Part shown: piece by piece, positions 25,801-36,400 of the stretch
Layout: every line of letters starts with the position of its first letter
Position numbering within the stretch: the stretch's first letter is position 1
Origin: Chionoecetes opilio
Taxonomy: Eukaryota > Arthropoda > Malacostraca > Decapoda > Majidae
Direction of reading: 5' to 3'
Length of the DNA: 64,000 nt
Assembly: GCA_016584305.1 (NCBI GenBank)
Contig: JACEEZ010020943.1
Location: 40,001-104,000, forward strand
Position numbers and translations under genes: made by a program
The notes under the pieces: model-generated
Seen by the model: only the letters and a program-made list of their open reading frames with translations
The model's database searches: none
What the model was told of the DNA's origin: nothing

Positions 25801-28800
25801 CACACAACAACCCCTTAACACAACAAACCCCTTACACACAACAACCCCTTACACACAACAACCCTTACCACAACAACCCTTACACACAACAACCCCTTAC
25901 ACACAACAACCCCTTATACACACAACCCTACAACAACAACCCTTACACACAACAACCCCTTACACACAACAACCCCTTACACACAACAACCCCTTACACA
26001 CAACAACCCCTTATACACACAACAACCCCTTACACACAACAACCCCTTACACACAACAACCCCTTACACACAACAACCCCTTACACACAACAACCCCTTA
26101 CACACAACAACCCCTTACACACAACAACCCCTTACACACAACAACCCCTTACACACAACAACCCTTACACACAACCCCTTACACACAACAACCCCTATAC
26201 ACACAACACCCTTACACACAACAACCCCTTACACACAACAACCCCTTACACACAACAACCCTTACACCACAACAACCCTACACACAACACCCTTACACAC
26301 AACAACCCCTTACACACAACAACCCCATACACACAACAACCCTTTACACACAACAACCCCTTACACACAACGGTGTATCCCCAATGCTGCTGCCTACGGC
26401 AATATAAGTAACTTTTAGGGGGTTATAGTGAGGTTAAGTTAGTAACTTTTAGGGGGTTATGGTAGGGTTAGGTTAGTAACTTGTAGGGGTTATAGTGAGG
26501 TTAGGTTAGTAACTTGTAGGGGTTATAGTGAGGTTAGGTTAGCAACTTTTAGGGGGTTATAGTGAGGTTAGGTTAGTAACTTTTAGGGGTTATAGTGAGG
26601 TTAGGTTAGTAACTTATAGTGAGGTTAGGCTAGTAACTTTTAGGGGGTTATAGTGAGGTTAGGTTAGGTTAGTAATTTGTAGGGGTTATAGTGAGGTTAG
26701 GTTAGTAACTTATGACATATCTTATGTTTAACATATAGTTATATATGTTAAACATAACGTACAATAAACATATACGTATAACAATAGTTTGCTCCGCGCG
26801 ACTGCCCTCTATATATGTGGATCATACGCATAGCGTATACGGCCGCATAGGGTGGTGACCCACACAACAACCCCTTACACACAACAACCCCTTACACACA
26901 CAACCCCTTACACACAACAACCCCCTTACACACAACAACCCCTTACACACAACAACCCTTTACACACAACAACCCCCTTACACACAACAATTGGTGATAG
27001 TGATGGTGGTGACACACAGCAACACAACAGCATCCAGTGAGTGAGTGAGTGAGTGAGTGTGTGTGTGAGTGTGTGTGGTGAGTGTATCACTACAAATCCT
27101 TGCCAATTTCAACTTCCCGTTCCGATCTGCCCTAGTCCGCCGCACTAATCTTTTCAACACATTTAACGTTGTCGTATCAGTCGGAAACGTGTGCAAACTT
27201 TTCTCGAAAGGCACAGCTGTCTTGCTGCACCCATAAAGGATGCATGCATGTGGCATATTGCAAAAAAAATCTATCAGAAACACCCAAAAATCTTCAAGTA
27301 CTATATTTATCTATATTTATATATATATTTATATTTACTATATATTATCTCATGTGTTTACGTGCTTCTGATCAGCGCGGGGAGAGGAGCCTCTTCCTCC
27401 TCTTACGTCACCGAGCCGTAGCGCATCGTCTGCCAGTTGCCAGCAGCGTTTTCGAAGCTCGGGGAATTTATAGATTTTGATTGCGGATTATTAAAAAACG
27501 GCTGACTGGATGCAAAAAGTGACAACATATTGTTGATATACTCGATAATGGCTATACTTTAACTACATCAAATCAGGAATGATGAAATGGTCTGGACGAT
27601 TACTTTAAGAAATAATCATTTAGACTTACACATATCCTCATCCGTATTTAAGACCTCACCCTGTCCTGACCTTAACGGCCCAACTATCACATGTCTCGGT
27701 TTGAAGTTGTGAAAATTGATTCTTTCTTTTTTTGTATTACTCGTGGTATTTCTTATGTTATTACATTATGTGTAATTTTTGTAAAAATCTCATTTTTTGG
27801 GCCAAGTTCATTTTCCCATGAATATTGTTTATGTAACACGTTGCAATTTTTGACAAAAATACAGTGTTAGATGCACTGTCATTGTACTAACACTGAAAAT
27901 ATTTTTAAGTGCTTTTCATTCTGGCTCAGGGTTGTTGATTTTTTTTGAATTTTTTTTTTAAATAAAAAAAAAAAAATCCGATTCATTTGATTTAAATCGG
28001 ATTTATTTTATTTAAATCAATTTTTTAGATTTTTATTAATTTGATATTCTACATAAAATCTAACTACTACAGGATATTATTTAGCATATTTATAACAAAA
28101 CAAAAAATAGAATAAGTGAATACAAAATGCATATAACATGAAATGCAGATGAATTTACATATTTTCTATTTCTGTGATGGACGTTTTCACATCAATAGGC
28201 CTATGTCTATAAGCGCATTTTCGCGACGTTTGCCAGGCCGGTCTAGGCTGCACTGATGCTCGCGAAAACACAACCAGACTGGCCCTGTCCCATTCGTGGT
28301 TCCTATTGGCTGGAGGATCGAGTGGGCGGTCTTTACCGTCCTGCAAGCTTTACTCCCGCCCCCCCAAGACACACCAAATGATTATTAATTTGACCTCCGG
28401 TAATAACCTCCTAGCTGGCGTATGAAAGGTCATCATTCTGTCTGTGATGAGAGTCAGCTACACAAAACATTGCCTGATTTTGCTATATCATACTGTTCGG
28501 CCTAATTTTTCATAGCCATCCTTGCTACTTGAACCCGTCAGGGTTGCTCGGTTGGTAGAGCTACGGGCTCGCGTGTAGCGTCCCTGCATTCGGTCAGCGG
28601 TTCGAGCCCACCAAGTTCGTCCTGGCGTGGTGGCGCTTTGTATAGTCAATAACCTTGTAGTTGGTACTTGCAAAGTGTCTAGATAGGATCAAAGTATCTT
28701 ATCTTCTCTTGCTACTTGACTTCCCAATGGGAAGTCAATCGGATTCAATGGGATTTTTGTTGTAGTAATAATTACTTCGGCAGTTAAACAAGAGAATTAT

Positions 28801-30421
28801 ATTTTTTGTTTGATAATTAATCATAATGCATATTAAACTGGTTAATATCATTTTGGCTTTTTATAAACAAAAGTAACATGCGCATTCAACTTTGGGTTAT
28901 AGCAGTGTGGCTTTTTGTACAGTACAACAAAAAAATATATATATAATTGAAAATAAAATATTTCTGCTGTGAAAACAGCCACATGGCAATTTGCTATCTC
29001 ATAGTGCCACAGTGGATTCCCCCACACCACTCATTTAGTTTCATTATGATAGAATTATACTACAGTAATAAAATAGTTGTTCATAAAGCCCATTTGCTTA
29101 ATTTTTCTTTCCCCTCTCGTTTTCAAATAATGATAAGGTTATGATTTAAATCAGATTTATTTAAAAAAAAGTCATTTGATTTAAATCAATGATTAAAATC
29201 AACTTGATTTAAATCAAACAACCCTGTAAATTAAATCTGGCTATTGATTGAATCTTTAATTGATACAATATTTACTGTGCAGCGCATAAAGGACCACACA
29301 ACAGAGCCTGGCCACACCCTCTCGGATGCAGAGCTGAGTAAATCCCTGATTCAGCTGGGATGCCACAGACAGTCGGTGATCTGCAGCATTACAGCGGCAG
29401 CAATCTCTGAGGCAGTGGCCACTAGCCACATTAAGGACCAGTTCCAGGATGATATTCAAATGAATCTCCTGAAGCTCAACAGTTGTATTTCTAGACTTTT
29501 TCAGGTAAATGTCAACCAAATGCACAGTATATTTATGGAACCACAAAATTTTATTGATGCATGTGATAGCATATCTTTTACAGCTTATGAGATACTGTAT
29601 TGTCAATTATGTGTCATTTTATTTCTACTTTTTTAATCTTTTAATCAACAGAAAATGTTGTTTGCTCCATTTAGCATTTTTAACTTTACTTTGCGGAGTG
29701 CAGATTAGGAGGATTGCTGAAGAATATTTTGCTCAAAGATATTTTAGACCTGGAGAAATTATGATGATAATTATGGATGTAATTATTATGAATATAACAT
29801 TGTTGATTTTAATGTATATTGTTTGTGGTATAGGGTGTGAAGACAGAAACAGAAAGCCTGGTGGAGGAGGCCAGTGCCGGCCTCATCAAGCTGGTGCTGT
29901 GCTTGGTGCAGGAGGTGGCCAAGGTGTCCTTACTCACACACCTTTCCACGCCGGACACGTCATTGCTGGTGCCAGGTAAAACCTTTAAAGTAATCATCCA
30001 GACCATTTCATCATTCCTGATTTAATGCAATAAAATTATAGCCATTAGCGAGTATATCAACAATATGTTGTCACTTTTTGCATCCAGTCACCCGTTTTTA
30101 AATAATCCGCAATCAAAATCTGTAAATTCCCCGAGCTCTCAAAACGCTCCTCACGACAAGCAGACGATGCGCCACGGCTCGGTGACATCACGGGAGGAAG
30201 GTTCCTCTTCCCGCGCTGCCCCAGAAGCACGTAAACACAAGAGATAAATATCAGTACTTGAAGATTTTTGGGTGTTTCTGATAGATTTTTTAGTGCCCTC
30301 TGGCATACACACAGCCACACACTCGCGTGGGACAGGAGATAGCGGGGAGGGGGAGCATTATGGTGAAAAGGAGGGAGGGGAGGAAGAGAGGAAGGGAGGG
30401 ATGAGTTTCAGTCGGTGCAAG

Positions 30422-30472
<51 letters not shown>

Positions 30473-33400
30473 ATAAGAACGAACTTTCACTTGTCAGGTA
30501 AAAGAAAATAAAGAAAGTGTATAACGTTTTCATGCCATCACACACCTGTTTAGATCTCACTTTACCTCTGTATGACACCTGTTCCACACACACACACACA
30601 TACACACATGCCGGAAGACTTAAACCTGTTGAGACTTTACATTTCTTTTGTGTACAGTGGTACCTTGACTTACGAGTTTAATTCGTTCCTTGATCGAGCT
30701 CGTAACTCAATTTGCTCGTATATCAAATCAATTTTCCCCATTGAAATTAATTGAAATACCATTAATCCGTTCCAGCCCCCAAAAAACCACCCCAATTTTT
30801 TGACTGCACCTATATGACTGGACTGCACTCACCCTCCACCATTTGCATTCGCCACTGTTTACACTCTGTGTATCAGCTGTTGGAAACGGCTGTGGGTGGA
30901 ACTGCCGCTAAACGTATTGCACTCACCCTCCGCATAGCACAACACAACAGAAATGCTTCCACAGCGAGGTAACCACGTGAAGTGAAAGAGTGAGACGCAG
31001 GATGCTGGGCGGATGTTGTGGCGTTCACTGCGCTAACTAGCGGCGGTGTATCTGAAGCTCGCTCGTAACAAAAAAAAAAAAAAAAAAAAAAATCGCTCGT
31101 AACTCTGATATTGGCTCGCAATTCAAAGCAAAAAATTGACCGAGCTACTGCTCGTAACTCGGAAAACTCGTAAGTTGGGGCACTCGTAAGTCAAGGTACC
31201 ACTGTATTTCCTTTTGAAGCTTTTATACTCTCCTTCTCTCTTTCTAGTGCCACCCCGCCACCATTTACATATACCTATACTGTGCCAGAGTCTAGGGCCC
31301 GTACCGAGAGTCATGATGAAGATCGAGCGACGAACGACGAACGACGAACGACAGAGGAAGGGTATCGTAAAAGGGATATTTTTCGGAACCAAGAGCAACG
31401 ACGAAGGTTGGCACGAAGAAACGGGTACCCCCGTGTCTTCGTGCCGACCTTCGACCGTCGTCGCTGCTCTTCATTCCGAAAAATATCCCTTTTACGCTAC
31501 CCTTCCTCTGTCGTTCGTCGTTCGTCGTTCGTCGCTCGACCTTCATCATGACTCCCAGTACGGGCCTAGGTGGTGCCCCACTGGGCCAGACTGTGCCACA
31601 CACAATAGCGTAGCCTTGTATGGCAGTCTGCATTACAAACCAGTTATCACAACACTCCCTTGGCTGTCATGTCACACTGTCTACATCACCCCCCACCCAC
31701 CCACCCACACATCCCGTGGCCACACACACACAATAGCGTAGCCTTGTATGGCAGTCTGCATCACAAACCAGTCATCACAACACTCCCTTGGCTGTCATGT
31801 CACACTGTCTACATCACCCCCCACCCACCCACACATCCCGTGGCCACACACACACAATAGCGTAGCCTTGTATGGCAGTCTGCATCACAAACCAGTCATC
31901 ACAACACTCCCTTGGCTGTCACACTGTCTGCCTTCCCGCCCGCATATTTTCCAACTCTATGCTATAGTTAATGCTAGTGTGTGGTTTCCGAGTAATGACG
32001 TTTGGCTGTAGCTCCAAAACTAACCATAGGATTTTCTCGAAAGTACCTGCATTGTGATTCCCACACACATTTTGGTTTCCCTTACTTACCAATCCATGTT
32101 TTGGAGAAGTGCCAGGTCCTCCTGCTGAACCTCAGCAGGCTCTGCTAACTGCTAACTGCTCGCTGTTCATCCACCTCATACTCTGGCTCAAACATATAGG
32201 GTTGGGCTCCCATCACAATCTGAGGTTCGTTTTCCTCATATATGCGAGCAGCGTCATTTAGTTATGTCTCAGATTGAGCATCGTACTCTAGATCTATCAC
32301 AGCGACAGATTCACTGTCTGACACCGAAGTACAATCGCTCATCATAACATTTGCCGACAGGTCTTACAGAGGCAGACGAGTGTTGTTTACCTTGGAGTTC
32401 CTCCCGTGACGTCATCAATAACATTCGTAGCCCTATTGGAGGGAAGAATTTTTTTTGCGCGCTTTTTACAAAAGTCGTGTTTTTACGGAAATAAGGCCTG
32501 GAAATCAATTATTTTTGGTGGATTAGGTGTTTTGAATATTTATTCAACATAATTAGGCCAAAAAAAAATGGGTCTGGACGATTACTTTAACCTTTACATT
32601 AATCCTATAATCTATATGTGAAATACATGGCTGTTTTTATGGCATTCTGTGTATGTGAGCCCATTTGTGTTTTACAATATATGAATATATGTTGTAAACT
32701 ATCAAGTTTCTTTTATATTGAAAATTGAAGTCTAAGAGATTTCAGTAATCCTCTATAGTGGTTATTACTATCATCATTACAGGAGGGCATATTACAACAA
32801 AATTCACGGATGGCCTGAGGATTGGCTTGGAGTGTTTGGTGAAACAATGTGAAGTGACAGCAAATAGAGCCTCTAGCAGACTTTCAGCAGACAGGTGAGT
32901 CAGGATGGCAATGAATGCATTGAATTATTTAGTTATAGGGGGGGGTGAATGAGCAAGGCAATTAATATGTATTTATATGTATATCATGCTACTTACTGTT
33001 TCTTTTAACATGACTAGGCAACACTGAGCAATTGTAAAAACTGTTCAGTGATATTAGAAAAATGGCACCAATAATAAATGTTGTATTGTCATATCATTCC
33101 ATTCCCTGATTTTTTCCTGTATTTGTTCCATTCTTTACAGATCACTGGCCTTAAATTCACTATCGAATGCCGTGCTTTCAGCAGTCAGAAGTATTGCTGC
33201 CTTCCTCAATAAATATGCTACATTGAATGTAAGTGATTTTATGAAAACATAATGTCTTAAATATATATTAGTACTTACAGAAGCCCATATTTCAAAAGAC
33301 AAGGTGTACAGAGACAAAAAAAAACTATTTTCATTCATTGATCTACTCATCTTCCTCCGCTATTATTCCCTTGTGCCTCAGTAATGCTGATAAAAGTTGA

Positions 33401-36400
33401 AAAAATGTACATAGAAGCATAAATATTTCATACAGTCATATGAGGCGTCTGGTGGCACAACAACGACTTAACTAAATCACAGCTCTGAGATAATTCAGGT
33501 CAAAAGTTCAGTAGTTTGTTTGACACTGTTGCTTTGTAAAACCTGTATTGTTACTTTTAATCCTTTAATCTTACCCGGTTACTTTTAATCTTTCTTTCCA
33601 GATCTCAAGCTAGCTTATTTTGCTTTCTGTACATCACTGATGCACTCCATTTCTCCCTAAATAGTTTTTTTTTACTAACATCTTCATTGTTATTTTCTTG
33701 AAGATTGGCCTTGCCTATGAAGCAAGGCTGTCTGTAGAGGACCAGAGACTCAGGCTGGTTCAGTGGGTGGATTGTACAGAGTCTGCAGCAGAAACCTTGA
33801 CCCATCTGGAGGTTGCCCTCGTGGATCTGGCAACTCATACAAAACTCCTCCAAGGTGAGGTGATCATGTTAAACCACAGTAGCTGGAAGAATTACTTACT
33901 TTATAAAATAAATGATTAGTTTTTATGCAGTTACACATTTCATGTAAATGTAGTGCAAGAAGTCTGATATACACAAAAAACTTTATTGACAAACCCCATT
34001 ATCAATGCATGAATAAGTTTTTTTATTCCTCTGGTTCATTTATTTCTTAGGTTTGTCACAAATTGTAGTACACACAACCCTCGTTTTCCCAGACCTCCAT
34101 TTCCCGGATATAGGATTTGCCGGTCAAAACCCGAGGTCCGGGGATATGTCAAGAGTCCCGGACAAATACCTGGTCCAGTCCGTAAATCGACAAAGTTGTC
34201 CGGCGGTCCGAGCGTCTCCTGTCACCCCTGGTCAGTGTCCGCGCCTCCCGCCAGGTGGCAGCATGCTCAGCGGTCGTATTGTTTACATTTGGGCACAAGA
34301 CACTAAACAGTTCACCTGCACCGCCTCCGTCAGTCCCATGACCCCGACTGCCCCTGGTACAGGAACGTCTCTGAGACTGATTGAACAATTTCTGCTGCAG
34401 TGTCTGCGCTTCCACTCCCAACATGTAGTGCTATGCTCTCAACTCCTCACCATGAACGTCGCCACCTTTGACCTGCCCACCCTGCTGGCGGCGGTTGGCC
34501 TCCCGCCAGGTGGCAGCATGCTCAGCGGTCGTATTGTTTACATTTGGGCACACGACACTCGCGGTTCACCTGCACCGCCTCCGTCAGTCCCCTGACCCCC
34601 ACTGCCCCTGGTGCAGGAACGTCTCTGAGACTATTGAACACTTTCTGCTGCAGTGTCCGCGCTTCCACTCCCACCGTGTAGTCGTACGCTCTAAACTCCT
34701 CACACTGAACGTCGCCACCTGTGACCTGCCCACCCTGCTGGCGGCGGCTGGCGTCTACCCCTTCCGGCAACACACTGTCATCCGCCTCACCTGTGCCTTC
34801 CTGAGGAAGACAGGTCAACTACAGGGCCTGTGATAGCATCATAGGACAACACCAGGGCTCATAGTGTTCCCCAAGGGATCCTCGCAGCCCTACAAACAAC
34901 AAAGTGACGTAAAAGTCCGCTGCAGGGTTGTTGATATTGGCGGTTGCCGGACAGTAAATACTAGAGTAGGATAAACGTCCGGGGGTGGGTAATGGCCTCG
35001 GACTGTTGCGATTCCCGGACCAGTGCTCCCCCCTATTAGTCCAGGAAAACGAGGGTTGTGTGTACATATACAGGGAGGTTCCGTTATACGAGCATTTGAT
35101 ATACAAGAATCCGATGATACGAGATGTGTAAATTAGGGTCTATTTTCAATATACGAGATCGAAAATCCAATGCTACAACATTCAAACTGGGGTGAGTAAA
35201 ATTACCAAGTTATTTACTAAAGTAAATTACAAGTTATTTACTAAAATTATAAAGTCATTTACTGACTACAGGGAGGTCCCGTTATACGAGCATTCGGTAT
35301 ACGAGAATCCGATGATACGAGATGTGTAAATTAGGGTCTATTTTCAATATACGAGATCGAAAATCCAATGATCAACAACATTCAAACTGGGGTGAGTAAA
35401 ATTATCAAGTTCAAAATGTGTGCCCTACCACTCCTGGGCTGGACAAAGGGGGATTTGGTTGACCCCAGTGAGGTCACCCCTAGCAGGCCGTGACCTGAAG
35501 GGTAATTAAGCATATGGCGCGGCCTGACATTTAGGGGTAATTAGCAGGTGTGCAGCCCCAACCTTGGGACTGCAGTCAGGTCACCCCTAGCAAGGCGTGA
35601 CCTGAAGGATAATTAAGCATATGGCGCGGCCTGACCTTTAGGGGTAATTAGCAGGTGTGCTGCCCCAACCTTGGGACAGCAGTCAGGTCACCCCTAGCAA
35701 GGCGTGACCTGAAGGATAATTAAGCATATGGCGGGGCCTGACCCTTAGGGGTAATTAGCAGGTGTGCGGCCCCAACCTTGGGACCGCTACACTACCTTCT
35801 CTTGTATCACGCGGCGTCCCCTACATTACAACGTCTTTTTTGCTTGTTATGCATGTTTTATGTTTAATTAATGTGCAGTTATGTTATTTTGTGTGCTATT
35901 TTCTCTTTCAGAATGCTTTTTCTACAGAATAGGTAGTACAGTGTGGGTAATATAGACGCTGTGTTTGTTGTGTTTGCTATAGTTTATTTTAGCTTGAAAA
36001 ACGTGTTTTTTTTTTGTTTTTTTTATGAGGTCCTGGAACCAAACCTATATTTTACCATTAGTTATGTGTTTCGTTATACGAGATTTCGCTTTACGAGTAT
36101 GCCAGGTGGAACCTAACTGCTCGTATCTTCGGGACCTCCCTGTATATGATTTTACCTAAGGTGGTACGATAAGCCAGCGAGACATATTTCCGGGCAAGAA
36201 TGGCATGCCAGACTGCCTCTCTCCGCCTTCTGTCCCTGTCATCTAGAACTAATTATCGTTTTATTTGGAATGCTTGCGTTTTAAGGAGTTTTAATGTATC
36301 AGATAGTAAAATATATAAGTAAGGAGCCTGTGTTGCTAGTGTTTAGGTGGTAGAATGTGTGTGTATGTGGGTTGAAATAGTGAATATTTGTTATGGGGCG

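Larger units (their letters stand above)
25104..27604 (+). mobile_element. TTAA-flanked TIR element, copy 2, with minisatellites
   Basis: TTAA at 25100-25103 and 27605-27608, ends AGTAATCGTCCAGACC. It contains a short coding start (25337-25500), a long 17-base minisatellite, a TTAGG-rich minisatellite and a second block of the 17-base repeat. TTAA targets occur in piggyBac and Kolobok elements; I cannot choose between them without a transposase. Removing it restores the CR1-like frame [13 protein letters not shown]. Confidence 0.82.
21206..27730 (-). mobile_element. CR1-like non-LTR retrotransposon broken by three DNA transposons
   Basis: Minus-strand pieces, 5' to 3': 27730-27609, 25099-24530, 23619-23239 and 21968-21206. 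They encode, in order, [25 protein letters not shown] (RT start), [46 protein letters not shown], the catalytic FADDT, then [14 protein letters not shown] and the C-terminal [13 protein letters not shown] block. The gaps are exactly the insertions at 25104-27604, 23624-24525 and 21971-23236. A few internal stops and indels show it is dead. It is nested in the 8.8-kb KIF14 intron. Confidence 0.85.
29989..32586 (-). mobile_element. TTAA-flanked TIR element, copy 3, with nested insertions
   Basis: TTAA at 29985-29988 and 32587-32590, ends AGTAATCATCCAGACC and inverse of AGTAATCGTCCAGACC. The coding start (see 25337-25500) lies near the right end on the minus strand. Nested inside: (CT)n at 30424, a mariner-like MITE (30655-31204), a palindromic MITE (31296-31566) and a tandem triplication (31597-31945). 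Confidence 0.82.

Noticed and set aside
25503..26370. CRISPR array
   Set aside because: Units are directly adjacent with no unique spacers, and the sequence is eukaryotic.
25337..26411. Long ORFs of about 330-356 codons rich in Thr, Gln, Asn, Pro
   Set aside because: They are produced by the stop-free 17-base minisatellite; only the first 50 or so residues resemble a real (transposon) coding start.
26400..26720. Internal telomere
   Set aside because: TTAGG occurs only as part of a 30-40-base unit and not as a pure short repeat; unique sequence continues on both sides.
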